From Flavobacterium eburneipallidum (lineage in GTDB: Bacteria > Bacteroidota > Bacteroidia > Flavobacteriales > Flavobacteriaceae): 64,000 bases of DNA. Below are positions 26,052-34,762 of the stretch, one piece after another. The position numbers and the translations under genes are program-made. Under the pieces are notes generated by a model. That model made no database searches and was not told the origin of the DNA. It worked only from the letters and a program-made list of their open reading frames with translations. Each line of letters opens with the position of its first letter. Within the stretch, counting starts at the first letter, position 1. The stretch lies in the NCBI RefSeq assembly GCF_027111355.2, contig NZ_CP114291.2, positions 1,426,001 through 1,490,000 on the forward strand, read 5' to 3'.

Positions 26052-27071
26052 CTACAATGCTGACTTAACAGTTTTGATAATTCTTGCAGCAATTTTGTAT
26101 GGGTCACCGTTAGAAGCTGGTCTTCTATCTTCCAACCATCCTTTGTATCCTTTTTGAACAGCGATAAGTGGAATACGGATAGAACATCCTCTATCAGAAA
26201 CTCCCCAAGAGAAATCGTGGATAGATGCAGTTTCGTGTTTACCAGTCAAACGTTGGTCATTATAAGCTCCGTAAACAGCAATGTGTTCAGCAGTTACAGG
26301 ACGGAAAGCTTCACAAATTTTTGCATAAACTTCTTTGTCTCCACATGTTCTCAATGCGGTATTAGAGAAGTTAGCGTGCATACCTGAACCATTCCAATCC
26401 ATATCTTTTCCAAGTGGTTTTGGGTGGTAATCAATGTAGTAACCATATTTTTCAGTCAAACGATCTAATAAATATCTTGCAACCCAGATTTCGTCTCCTG
26501 CTTTTTTAGCTCCTTTTGCAAACAATTGGAATTCCCATTGTCCACATGCAACTTCTTGATTTATACCTTCAAAATTGATTCCAGCAGCAATACATAAATC
26601 GGCATGTTCTTCAACTAATTTTCTTCCGTGAGTGTTTTTTCCACCAACTGAACAATAGTACATACCTTGTGGCGCAGGGTATCCACCTACAGGGAATCCT
26701 AAAGGTAATTGAGTTTTAGTATCCATGATAAAGTATTCTTGCTCAAAACCAAACCAGAAATCATCATCTTCATCATCAATAGTTGCTCTACCGTTTGAAG
26801 AGTGTGGCGTTCCATCAGCATTCATAACTTCACACATTACTAAATATCCATTGATACGAGTTGGATCTGGATAAATAGCTACAGGTACTAATGAACAGTC
26901 AGAAGAACCGCCTTCTGCTTGTCTGGTTGATGAACCATCAAAAGACCAATTTCCAAGTTCTTCTAAAGTTCCTTGAAAATTTTCGTGCTCTTCAACTTTA
27001 GTTTTACTTCTAAGATTTTGTGTTGGTTCGTAACCATCTAACCAAAGGTACTCTAATTTAATTTTAGCCAT
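26052..27071 (-). CDS. Glutamine synthetase, beta-grasp type II (GSII-like)
   Basis: Makes glutamine from glutamate, ammonia and ATP. The short 339-residue form resembles eukaryotic-type GSII: LEYLWLDGYEPTQNLRSKT at the N-terminus, WSFDGSSTRQAEGGSSDC, the metal-site segment EQEYFIMD, NWNGSGMHANFSN and GKHETASIHDFSWGVSDRG. It lacks the Tyr adenylylation loop of GSI. It is divergent from a GSIII gene across a 414-nt region with a triplicated motif. A -7 box lies at 27114-27121. Confidence 0.95.
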   Translation of the reverse strand: MAKIKLEYLWLDGYEPTQNLRSKTKVEEHENFQGTLEELGNWSFDGSSTRQAEGGSSDCSLVPVAIYPDPTRINGYLVMCEVMNADGTPHSSNGRATIDDEDDDFWFGFEQEYFIMDTKTQLPLGFPVGGYPAPQGMYYCSVGGKNTHGRKLVEEHADLCIAAGINFEGINQEVACGQWEFQLFAKGAKKAGDEIWVARYLLDRLTEKYGYYIDYHPKPLGKDMDWNGSGMHANFSNTALRTCGDKEVYAKICEAFRPVTAEHIAVYGAYNDQRLTGKHETASIHDFSWGVSDRGCSIRIPLIAVQKGYKGWLEDRRPASNGDPYKIAARIIKTVKSAL

Positions 27072-27485
27072 GATATTAAAATATATAAATTAATTTTTTT
27101 TGATATTCTGTTGCAAATATATATTAATTAACACAAGGGTAAAAATAGAGGGGTATTTTTTATTTAATAGAATGTTATTTTTCGCAAAATAGTAATTTAT
27201 AGGGGGTATAACTATAAAATTGCGATTTATAGAGGGTATAAAAATTAAATTCGTAATATGTTCTTTTTCAAGAATAATAAATAGTTAAGGTTTTTATTGC
27301 TAATAAAAGGATTCTATTTATTTTGAAATAAGTTGGTTAATTTTTTTTCCATTTTGTTGAGGATTGTTCTTTATAGTTTCAAATTTTTTAATGTTATGAA
27401 ATTGTAATTTGTTAAATAGGTGTTCTTTCTTGTTATATTTTTTACATTTGTGTTCAACACTATTAATTTATAAAAAACGATTATT
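27072..27485. promoter_or_regulatory. Divergent control region of GSII and GSIII genes with a triplicated motif
   Basis: No gene is seen. The GSII -7 box TATATTTG (27114-27121, minus) and GSIII -7 box TACATTTG (27443-27450, plus) bound the region. Between them ATAGAGGGGTAT (27145-27156), ATAGGGGGTATA (27199-27210) and ATAGAGGGTATA (27229-27240) repeat one motif in the same direction; the last two are 30 nt apart. G-rich words of this kind stand out in such AT-rich sequence, and they look like binding sites for a nitrogen regulator. Confidence 0.6.
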
Positions 27486-29675
27486 ATGTCAACATTACGT
27501 TTTCAAGCTTTGAAAGAAGCTTCCTCTCGAAAAACGGTACCATTTGAAGAAGCCGATAGAAAATCAACTATTTTTGGTTCTAATGTATTCAACGAAAAAG
27601 CCATGAAGCAGTATTTGACTTCCGATGCTTTAAAAGGAGTTCAGGGTGCAATTCAATACGGTACTAAAATTGACAGAAAATTAGCTGATTATATTGCAAT
27701 GGGAATGAAAGAGTGGGCTTTGTCAAAAGGTGTAACACATTATACCCATTGGTTTCAGCCGCTTACAGGAACCACAGCCGAAAAGCATGATGCTTTTTTT
27801 GAAACTTTTTTTGATGGTAGTGATCCAGTTGAAAAATTTGGTGGCGGACAATTAGTTCAGCAAGAACCTGATGCTTCCAGTTTTCCAAATGGCGGAATCA
27901 GAAATACTTTTGAAGCAAGAGGTTATACGGCTTGGGATCCAACATCTCCGGCGTTTATATACGGAACCACTTTATGTATTCCAACGGTTTTTATCTCTTA
28001 TACAGGTGAAGCTTTGGATAACAAAATTCCATTATTGAGAGCTTTGTCAGCAATTGACGAAGCAGCAACCGAAGTATGTAAATATTTCGATAAAAATGTA
28101 AAAAAAGTTACTGCGACTTTAGGTTGGGAACAGGAATATTTTTTGGTTGACAGCGCTTTGGCCAATTCCCGTCCTGATTTGATTATGACAGGAAGAACTT
28201 TGTTAGGACATACTTCTGCGAAAGGGCAACAGTTAGATGACCATTATTTTGGGTCAATTCCAACTCGTGCATTGACTTATATGAGAGATTTGGAACAAGA
28301 ATGTATGTTGCTTGGAATTCCAGTGAAAACCCGTCATAATGAAGTAGCTCCAAACCAATTTGAATTAGCACCAATTTTCGAAGAAACAAATTTAGCGGTT
28401 GATCACAACTGTTTGTTGATGGATGTGATGCAAAAAGTGGCAGAACGTCACGATTTTAAAGTTTTATTCCACGAAAAACCATTCAAAGGAGTGAACGGTT
28501 CCGGAAAACACAACAACTGGTCATTGGCAACAGATACTGGAGTTAACTTGTTGAGTCCGAGTAAAACGCCAATGAGTAATTTACAATTTTTAGCTTTCTT
28601 TATCAATACCATTAAAGCGGTAAATGATTATGAATCTTTATTGAGAGGTGCAATCGCAACAGCAAGTAATGACCATCGTTTAGGAGCCAATGAAGCACCG
28701 CCAGCTATTATTTCGGTGTTTATTGGAGAGCAATTGACTAAAGTTTTAGACGAATTAGAAGGGGTAACCAAAGGGAAACTGTCACCAGAAGAAAAAACTG
28801 ATTTGAAATTAAATGTAGTTGGTAAAATTCCTGATGTTCTTTTGGATAATACCGACAGAAACAGAACTTCACCATTTGCCTTTACAGGAAATAAATTCGA
28901 ATTCAGAGCGGTGGGTTCTTCTGCCAACTGTTCGAATGCGATGACAACTTTGAATACTATCGTTGCCAAACAGTTGAAAGATTTTAAAGTGGAAGTAGAT
29001 GCTTTGATTGATACCAAAGGTTTGAAAAAAGACGAAGCGATTTTCAATGTGTTGAGAGAATATATTAAACTTTCTAAAAAAATCCTTTTCGAAGGCGACG
29101 GTTACAGCGAAGCCTGGGAAAAAGAAGCCGAAAAAAGAGGTTTGAGCAATCACAAAACGACTCCCGAAGCCTTAAAAGCCAGAGCGTCAAAACAAGCGTT
29201 GGATTTATTTTCAGAAATGGGAATTATGAACCACGTGGAAGTGGAAGCCCGTTACGAAATTGAGTTGGAAGAATACACCAAGAAAATCCAGATTGAAGGC
29301 AGAGTTTTAGGCGATTTGTCTCAAAACCATATCATTCCAACGGCTATTCGTTACCAAAATACGTTGATTGAAAACGTAAAAGGGTTGAAAGAAATCTTTG
29401 GTGATGAATTCAAAACATTGGCCAAGGAACAAATTATTCTAATCAGAGAAGTTTCCGGACATATCGAAGGAATAAATTCTAAAGTAGAGGCTATGACCAA
29501 TGAAAGAAAGAAAGCCAATAATTTAGAGAATGCTCAAGCTATGGCAGAAGCCTATTGCAATAAAGTAAAACCCTATTTCGAGCAAATCAGAAATCACTGT
29601 GATAAATTAGAATTATTAGTAGATGATGAAACTTGGACATTAACTAAATACAGAGAATTGTTGCTTACAAAATAA
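27486..29675 (+). CDS. glnN: Glutamine synthetase type III
   Basis: A 729-residue GSIII, the large hexameric or dodecameric enzyme typical of Bacteroidota and cyanobacteria. Signatures: HYTHWFQPLTGTTAEKHDAF, GWEQEYFLVD, KTRHNEVAPNQFELAPIFEE, HEKPFKGVNGSGKHNNWSL and NDHRLGANEAPPAI. The C-terminal GSIII-specific helical region follows. It has a -7 box at 27443-27450 and a terminator. Two unrelated glutamine synthetases side by side suggest coordinated or alternative control by nitrogen supply. Confidence 0.96.
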   Translation: MSTLRFQALKEASSRKTVPFEEADRKSTIFGSNVFNEKAMKQYLTSDALKGVQGAIQYGTKIDRKLADYIAMGMKEWALSKGVTHYTHWFQPLTGTTAEKHDAFFETFFDGSDPVEKFGGGQLVQQEPDASSFPNGGIRNTFEARGYTAWDPTSPAFIYGTTLCIPTVFISYTGEALDNKIPLLRALSAIDEAATEVCKYFDKNVKKVTATLGWEQEYFLVDSALANSRPDLIMTGRTLLGHTSAKGQQLDDHYFGSIPTRALTYMRDLEQECMLLGIPVKTRHNEVAPNQFELAPIFEETNLAVDHNCLLMDVMQKVAERHDFKVLFHEKPFKGVNGSGKHNNWSLATDTGVNLLSPSKTPMSNLQFLAFFINTIKAVNDYESLLRGAIATASNDHRLGANEAPPAIISVFIGEQLTKVLDELEGVTKGKLSPEEKTDLKLNVVGKIPDVLLDNTDRNRTSPFAFTGNKFEFRAVGSSANCSNAMTTLNTIVAKQLKDFKVEVDALIDTKGLKKDEAIFNVLREYIKLSKKILFEGDGYSEAWEKEAEKRGLSNHKTTPEALKARASKQALDLFSEMGIMNHVEVEARYEIELEEYTKKIQIEGRVLGDLSQNHIIPTAIRYQNTLIENVKGLKEIFGDEFKTLAKEQIILIREVSGHIEGINSKVEAMTNERKKANNLENAQAMAEAYCNKVKPYFEQIRNHCDKLELLVDDETWTLTKYRELLLTK

Positions 29676-29693
29676 GACCTATTCACTTTTAGT

Positions 29694-29725
29694 AAAATGC
29701 CTTTCCAGTTTTGGAGAGGCATTTT
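29694..29725 (+). terminator. Terminator after the GSIII gene
   Basis: Stem AAAATGCCT/AGGCATTTT followed by a T-run. Confidence 0.82.
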
Positions 29726-29763
29726 TTTGTCAAATTAAACAAAAAATCTGTGCTGATCTGTTC

Positions 29764-29781
29764 AATCCGTGTCATCTGTGT
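29764..29781. repeat. Dispersed repeat arm shared with 62863-62880
   Basis: AATCCGTGTCATCTGTGT occurs identically at 62863-62880, where it is the right arm of a fold-back. Here only this arm is present, so it looks like a partial copy. Confidence 0.6.
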
Positions 29782-29813
29782 GCCATTGATTTACAAAATC
29801 CATTCCTAGTTTA

Positions 29814-29871
29814 TCACGCTGGAAGCGTCTCATTGCACGAGAGCAACATAACCTAGACACTTCCAGCGTGA
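29814..29871. repeat. 58-bp fold-back element with internal hairpin
   Basis: Arms TCACGCTGGAAGCGTCT (29814-29830) and AGACACTTCCAGCGTGA (29855-29871) pair at 16 of 17 positions. Inside, TTGC-ACGAGA-GCAA forms a small hairpin. It lies between the GSIII terminator and the purM promoter, with no coding sequence. Confidence 0.7.
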
Positions 29872-29940
29872 CAAATAGCAAGAATGATGCATTGCAAAGT
29901 GTGACCGCAAAACAGTATAGGCAAACCCAAAAAAAATAAT

Positions 29941-29948
29941 TATATTTG
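29941..29948 (+). promoter_or_regulatory. -7 box of purM
   Basis: TATATTTG, 23 nt before the purM start codon; no TTG is found at the expected -33 spacing. Confidence 0.5.
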
Positions 29949-29971
29949 CGCCACAACTACACACCTATAAA

Positions 29972-31150
29972 ATGAGTTCAGATTCTAGCAAACGTTATGC
30001 ACAAAGAGGAGTTTCAGCATCTAAAGAAGATGTGCACAACGCCATAAAAAACATCGACAAAGGATTATTTCCACAGGCTTTTTGCAAAATTGTACCAGAT
30101 TATTTAACAAATGATTCCGATTATTGTTTGATAATGCACGCAGACGGCGCAGGAACAAAATCGTCTTTGGCGTATATGTACTGGAAAGAAACGGGCGATA
30201 TATCCGTTTGGAAAGGCATTGCGCAAGATGCTTTGATTATGAATATCGACGACTTATTATGTGTAGGAGCAACCGATAATATTTTGCTTTCATCCACCAT
30301 TGGAAGAAACAAAAACCTGATTCCAGCCGAAGTAATTTCAGCCATCATCAACGGAACCGAAGAACTGATCAAAGAACTGGATTCTTTCGGAGTAACCATC
30401 CATTCAACAGGTGGAGAAACTGCCGATGTTGGTGATATTGTTCGTACAATCATAGTAGATTCAACAGTTACGGCCCGAATGAAACGTTCTAAAGTTATCG
30501 ATAATGCCAACATAAAAGCCGGTGATGTAATCGTAGGATTGGAATCTTTCGGTCAGGCGACTTACGAAAAAAGCTATAATGGCGGAATGGGAAGCAACGG
30601 ACTGACATCAGCTCGTCACGATGTTTTCGGTAAATATCTGGCAACCAAATATCCGGAGAGTTACGATGCTGCCGTTCCGGAAGAATTGATTTATTCCGGT
30701 CAGGTAAAATTGACCGATGCTGTCGCAAATTCGCCCATCGATGCGGGACAATTAGTGCTTTCGCCAACTAGAACCTACGCACCAATCATCAAAAAAATCC
30801 TGGATAAATATTCATCTGATGAAATTCACGGAATGGTGCATTGCAGTGGAGGAGCTCAAACCAAGATTTTACATTTTGTACAAAATCTACATATTATAAA
30901 AGACAATTTATTCCCGGTTCCACCCTTGTTCCAATTAATTCAAGAGCAATCCAAAACCGATTGGAAAGAAATGTACCAAGTGTTCAACTGTGGTCATCGT
31001 ATGGAAATTTACGTTCCCGAAGCCGTTGCTCAGGACATTATTGCGATTTCAAAATCATTCCATGTCAACGCACAAATCGTCGGTAGAGTGGAAGCTTCCG
31101 ATGCTAAAAAACTGACGATTACCAGCGAATACGGTAATTTCGAATACTAG
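29972..31150 (+). CDS. purM: AIR synthase-related protein (phosphoribosylformylglycinamidine cyclo-ligase)
   Basis: Fifth step of purine synthesis, FGAM to AIR with ATP. The 392-residue form is longer than E. coli PurM and is usual for Bacteroidota. Motifs: MHADGAGTKSSLAYMYW (ATP/glycine-rich), DALIMNIDDLLCVGAT, IHSTGGETADVGDIVRTIIVDS and GMGSNGLTSARHDVF. Start MSSDSSKRYAQRGVSASKED agrees with the family. The divergent C-terminal half means some databases label it only AIR synthase-related. Confidence 0.9.
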   Translation: MSSDSSKRYAQRGVSASKEDVHNAIKNIDKGLFPQAFCKIVPDYLTNDSDYCLIMHADGAGTKSSLAYMYWKETGDISVWKGIAQDALIMNIDDLLCVGATDNILLSSTIGRNKNLIPAEVISAIINGTEELIKELDSFGVTIHSTGGETADVGDIVRTIIVDSTVTARMKRSKVIDNANIKAGDVIVGLESFGQATYEKSYNGGMGSNGLTSARHDVFGKYLATKYPESYDAAVPEELIYSGQVKLTDAVANSPIDAGQLVLSPTRTYAPIIKKILDKYSSDEIHGMVHCSGGAQTKILHFVQNLHIIKDNLFPVPPLFQLIQEQSKTDWKEMYQVFNCGHRMEIYVPEAVAQDIIAISKSFHVNAQIVGRVEASDAKKLTITSEYGNFEY

Positions 31151-31230
31151 AGTTTAAGGTTGTTTAAAATTGTTTAAAACTGTTTTTCGTTGATAGTTAA
31201 ACAATCTTAAACTCTTAAACAATTTTAAAC
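31151..31230. repeat. Interleaved GTTTAA inverted repeats after purM
   Basis: AGTTTAAGGTTGTTTAA (31151-31167) pairs with TTAAACAATCTTAAACT (31197-31213) with one mismatch, while GTTTAAAATTGTTTAA (31162-31177) pairs perfectly with TTAAACAATTTTAAAC (31215-31230). The two pairings are mutually offset, so alternative folds are possible. It may end purM transcription but lacks a clean T-run. Confidence 0.55.
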
Positions 31231-31254
31231 CTTTAAATCCTTAAACTTCCCCCA

Positions 31255-31611
31255 ATGTACGAACTACTTTTTTGGCAATATCAGGACGGAATCTATCTCA
31301 ATCATCACTTGGTTTATGAAGCTTTGGTCGAACAGCAAGAAGTAGAAGGTCTAGAAACACTTCCTGTGACTGTCATCTTAAACAGAATCAAAACTGTGTT
31401 TTCAGGCTGGGAAAAAGTAGATGAGAATAGCTGGAAAAACACCAAAGGAAAAGGTGCTTTTCATGTCAAAACAACTCCACAAAGCATTCAGATCGATTGC
31501 TACGGAACCGAAGGCAAAACGATGGACCTTCTTGCCGATACTTTAGAAGAATTCAAATGTCCACTTTACGATCCACAAGTTCCAGTGCGTTACGACGAAT
31601 TTAACGAATAA
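31255..31611 (+). CDS. Conserved hypothetical protein, 118 residues
   Basis: A soluble protein beginning MYELLFWQYQDGIYLNHHLV and ending PLYDPQVPVRYDEFNE. Alternating strands and helices suggest a small alpha/beta fold. TTPQSIQIDCYGTEGKTMDL is the best-conserved-looking block. I know no function. It follows purM after a repeat and codon use resembles core genes, so it is probably a real gene conserved in related species. Confidence 0.7.
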   Translation: MYELLFWQYQDGIYLNHHLVYEALVEQQEVEGLETLPVTVILNRIKTVFSGWEKVDENSWKNTKGKGAFHVKTTPQSIQIDCYGTEGKTMDLLADTLEEFKCPLYDPQVPVRYDEFNE

Positions 31612-31657
31612 AAAACAAAACCAAATAGTTGTAAAGCTTGTCTTTTTTTTTTTTTTG

Positions 31658-31728
31658 TTTCACTAAAAGTGAAATTATGTTATTTATTTCATTAAATTTG
31701 AAACAAATTAATTTCGCTAAAAATGAAA
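31658..31728 (+). promoter_or_regulatory. Three operator-like palindromes across the satD promoter and start codon
   Basis: Site 1 TTTCACTAAAAGTGAAA (31658-31674) is a perfect 7+3+7 palindrome. Site 2 TTTCATTAAATTTGAAA (31687-31703) contains the -7 box TAAATTTG (31693-31700). Site 3 TTTCGCTAAAAATGAAA (31712-31728) contains the start codon at 31723. Centre-to-centre steps are 29 and 25 nt. This is a strong picture of repression at the promoter and start site, probably by the product of the gene itself. Confidence 0.75.
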
Positions 31729-32352
31729 CACTTTATTCTAATGGCAGATGTTATTTCAAGTGGTAAAAAAAATCAAAATCAACTTATGGTTGATTTTAAA
31801 GATCTTGTACACGAGATTAATCAATCCTATAAAAAAGAGATTCTTTCTCCTATGACTATTACTTTGGGTGATGAATTTCAAGGGGTTGTAAAAGATTTGG
31901 GAACTTCGGTCAATATTATTTTATCTTTAGAGGAGAATATTATTCATAAAAAGCTTAATTTTCAATTGCGTTATATTTTGTATCAAGGTCAAATAGAAAC
32001 ACCGATAAATGCCGATATGGCGTATGAAATGTTAGGTTCAGGTTTGACAAATGCTAGATTAGAACTGAATAATTTGAAAGACGAAAAATCTAGATTTAAA
32101 GTTTTAATCGAAAACAAATTGCAAAATAATGTTTTGAATAATATTTTTATAATTTTCGAAAACATAAATCAAAAGTGGAATTTAGAAAGTGATTATGAAC
32201 TCGTGTCTAATTTTTTTAAGTTTGAAGATTACAAAATAATAGCTAAAAAACTCTATAAAACCAGATCGCAAATCTGGAAGCGCAAAAAAACATTAAATAT
32301 AGAATCGTACAACGCAACAAAAAATATTATTCGATTAATAACTGAAAAATAG
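31723..32352 (+). CDS. SatD-family protein, probable autoregulator
   Basis: 209 residues matching the SatD family: MKHFILMADVISSGKKNQNQ, MTITLGDEFQGVVKDL and QLRYILYQGQIETPI are its core. The C-terminal 45 residues (EDYKIIAKKLYKTRSQIWKR and following) look like a helix-turn-helix, IAKKLYKTRSQIWKRKK. SatD was named from an acid-tolerance locus in Streptococcus mutans; its mechanism is not known to me. Three palindromes over its promoter and start codon suggest that it represses itself. A membrane-protein gene follows 5 nt downstream, apparently frameshifted. Confidence 0.82.
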   Translation: MKHFILMADVISSGKKNQNQLMVDFKDLVHEINQSYKKEILSPMTITLGDEFQGVVKDLGTSVNIILSLEENIIHKKLNFQLRYILYQGQIETPINADMAYEMLGSGLTNARLELNNLKDEKSRFKVLIENKLQNNVLNNIFIIFENINQKWNLESDYELVSNFFKFEDYKIIAKKLYKTRSQIWKRKKTLNIESYNATKNIIRLITEK

Positions 32353-32357
32353 CAAAT

Positions 32358-32707
32358 ATGGATTTTTTAAAATTTACATTATTGTTGGTTGTAAGTGAGT
32401 GTTTTCTGGGCATTTTTTATTATTTTATAACTCCAAAATCAATTCGGAACAAACAAATATTATCGATTATAAATCGCTCTTGAAAGGATTTGTAGAAAGA
32501 GTGTTTTTGCTTATTTCTTTAGTTAATGATTATCCGCACGCTTTAACTTTGTTTGGAACCTTAAAACTGGCAACCCGATTAAAGCGAGATAGTGAAGGTG
32601 ATAAAGTAAAAGAATCGTTGTATAATGATTTCTATTTATTTGGTAATTTTATATCGATTACAATTGCCATTTTGTACTCGTATTTGTATCATAAAATAAT
32701 CCATTAA
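32358..32707 (+). pseudogene. SatD-linked membrane protein gene with a frameshift
   Basis: From ATG 32358 the frame gives MDFLKFTLLLVVSECFLGIF YYFITPK (written in two parts) and then stops at a TGA soon after. The next frame carries INSEQTNIIDYKSLLKGFVE onward to the stop at 32705-32707, with a second membrane segment near the end. One missing base in the A-run of CCAAAATC (about 32432-32437) would rejoin the two parts into a protein of about 116 residues. It could be a real mutation, programmed slippage or a homopolymer sequencing error. A GTG at 32399 is unlikely to be a true start. Confidence 0.7.
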
Positions 32708-32721
32708 CGTATTTGTATTAC

Positions 32722-33321
32722 ATGAATTATAATTTTTCCTCCCATACAATCCTAGAAGATGACTTCGTTTTACTTCGACCCTTACAGGAATCTGACGTTG
32801 AAAATTTATTAGGATTCGCTATGAACGAACCCGAAACCTGGAAATATTCATTAGTTCCGGTAAACGGAAAAGAAAGTCTAACGAATTATATTCAAACCGC
32901 TCTCAAAAATAGAGAAAACAAAACCGAATTTCCTTTTATAGTTTTTGATAAGAAATCAGGGAAATATGCTGGAAGTACTCGTTTTTACGATATTCAATTA
33001 CCGTTCAAAACATTACAATTAGGCTACACTTGGTACGGAAAAGATTTTCGGGGAACAGGATTAAACAAACATTGTAAATTCCTGCTTTTGCAATTCGCTT
33101 TCGAAATCCTTGGAATGGAACGTGTGGAATTTCGAGCCGATAATAACAACGAACGAAGTATTGCTGCAATGAAAAGCATTGGCTGTAAAGTAGAAGGTGT
33201 TTTTCGCAGTCACATGCCTGTGTTTTTAGGCGAAGAAAAAAGACGAGACAGTATTATTTTGAGTATTCTTCGTGAAGAATGGTTCAGCGAAGTGAAGGAA
33301 AATCTAAAATCTAAATTATAA
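32722..33321 (+). CDS. GNAT-family N-acetyltransferase (RimJ/RimL-like)
   Basis: A 199-residue acetyltransferase using acetyl-CoA. Family features: DFVLLRPLQESDVENLLGF at the start, AGSTRFYDI, GYTWYGKDFRGTGLNKHCKF with the R/G-x-G/A CoA loop, and ERVEFRADNNNERSIAAMKS typical of the RimJ/RimL group that acetylates protein N-termini or small molecules. ATG 32722 is favoured over a TTG three codons earlier. Its substrate is unknown. Confidence 0.9.
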   Translation: MNYNFSSHTILEDDFVLLRPLQESDVENLLGFAMNEPETWKYSLVPVNGKESLTNYIQTALKNRENKTEFPFIVFDKKSGKYAGSTRFYDIQLPFKTLQLGYTWYGKDFRGTGLNKHCKFLLLQFAFEILGMERVEFRADNNNERSIAAMKSIGCKVEGVFRSHMPVFLGEEKRRDSIILSILREEWFSEVKENLKSKL

Positions 33322-33334
33322 TCTAACTGTTATT

Positions 33335-33682
33335 ATGGGGACTTTTGTTATCAGTAAAAGATTTGATGATCGTTACAAATTTGTATTTACCTCTCGAAAA
33401 GGGAAAACGATTTTCACCAGTCCTTCTATGGAACTCAAGATGGAATGCGAAGATAGTATCGAAGCCATAAAGGTCAATATCGAAAAATACACTTACGTAA
33501 AATCCAGAGCAGCCAATGGGAAATATTTTTTTAAAATGATGATGGAAGAAACCTTAATCGCCACCAGCCGAAAATATACCACACCTCTATTGCTTGAAAA
33601 AGGGATTGACGAAATCATTCGAACTGCTGTAAAATCAGATGTTTTAGATTTTACGATGAATGAATTTGTGTTTGTGGATTAA
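33335..33682 (+). CDS. DUF1508 (YegP-like) protein
   Basis: 115 residues with the YegP/DUF1508 fold: GTFVISKRFDDRYKFVFTSR KGKTI (two pieces), YTSP-like FTSPSM, SIEAIKVN, and ANGKYFFKMM as the repeated beta-beta-alpha unit. The function of the family is unknown. It lies 13 nt after the GNAT gene and is probably co-transcribed with it. Confidence 0.85.
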   Translation: MGTFVISKRFDDRYKFVFTSRKGKTIFTSPSMELKMECEDSIEAIKVNIEKYTYVKSRAANGKYFFKMMMEETLIATSRKYTTPLLLEKGIDEIIRTAVKSDVLDFTMNEFVFVD

Positions 33683-33799
33683 GAAATAGTCAATGTAAAT
33701 TGCATTTTGGAATTCAAAATGGGGCGAAAAACAAAAAGTAGAACAGATAAAAACAGTTTAGAATTCAGCAAACATTTTTGACCACATTGCCTCAATAAA

Positions 33800-34741
33800 T
33801 TACTGTTTCTTGTAAATGCTATAGATTGTGTTTCTAGTTTTTTCGTCTAAAACAGCGTTAACTTCTGTTTGGATATAATGCAGTTTAAAGGCAGTAATTG
33901 CAGAAGAAAGATTTTTTGTGTTGTATCCAATAATGCGCAGCCCTTGTTCAGCATTAAAATCAGCAGGAGCGGGTTCTAAAAATTCATCAGGCCATAATCC
34001 AAAGCCATTAATAGCTAATAACTTCCATGGAAAAAGCGGGCTAGGGTCTTTTTTTCGAGTAGGAGCAATATCAGAATGGGCAATTATGTTTTGAGTTGGT
34101 ATGTTGTAATCTTTTTTCAATTTAGTTAAAAGCGCTAATAGACTGATGATTTGTTTGTCCGAAAAAGGTTCACTTCCGTTATTGTCTAATTCAATTCCTA
34201 TGGAAGCCGAATTAATATCGGTATTTTTTCCCCAGATTGAATTTCCTGCATGCCAAGCTCTTAGATAATCATTTACCATTTGAACAACCCTGCCATCGTC
34301 AGAAATAATGTAATGTGCGCTAACTTGAGAGGCTGTTTTAGTAAAGGTTTTTAAGGTTTGTGCTAATGAATCTTGAGCTGTATGGTGAAGTATGATAAAA
34401 TTAGGTTTTCTTAAATTAAAATTTACAGTGCTAATCCATTCGCTGGTTATTCCGTTAGGCAAAAGAATTGGTTTTTTGATTGATAAGGTATCTTTATAAA
34501 GAGCTAATGGATCAAAAGTTGCTGGTTCTACAGGTGGAGGAGGAGGTAACTCGGTTATGGTTGTGCTATCGGTTGCTAACTTTGCAGGTTCCATTTTCGA
34601 AATGGTTTCGGTATAATTGTGAAGTTGTTCTTTATACGATTTTTCACTTTTTTTATACGGATTTGTCGAGCATGAAGAGATAACAGCGATTAAAGTCAGA
34701 AAATAAAGAGAATTGAATAGGTGTTTTTTTAAGTTATTCAT
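33800..34741 (-). CDS. N-acetylmuramoyl-L-alanine amidase lipoprotein (Amidase_2)
   Basis: A 313-residue, lipid-anchored peptidoglycan amidase. The signal ends LTLIAVISSCS. A Pro-rich linker (TELPPPPPVEPA) leads to the zinc domain with FIILHHTAQDSLAQTL, ASQVSAHYIISDDGRVVQMV, AWHAGNSIWGKNTDINSASIGI EL (shown in two parts) and IIAHSDIAPTRKKDPSPLFP; the two His and the D/K region form the AmpD-type site. The C-terminal helical region is a probable PGRP-like or binding addition. It probably cleaves the stem peptide from muramic acid during turnover. Confidence 0.92.
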   Translation of the reverse strand: MNNLKKHLFNSLYFLTLIAVISSCSTNPYKKSEKSYKEQLHNYTETISKMEPAKLATDSTTITELPPPPPVEPATFDPLALYKDTLSIKKPILLPNGITSEWISTVNFNLRKPNFIILHHTAQDSLAQTLKTFTKTASQVSAHYIISDDGRVVQMVNDYLRAWHAGNSIWGKNTDINSASIGIELDNNGSEPFSDKQIISLLALLTKLKKDYNIPTQNIIAHSDIAPTRKKDPSPLFPWKLLAINGFGLWPDEFLEPAPADFNAEQGLRIIGYNTKNLSSAITAFKLHYIQTEVNAVLDEKTRNTIYSIYKKQ

Positions 34742-34762
34742 AGTAGTGTATTAGAAAAATAA

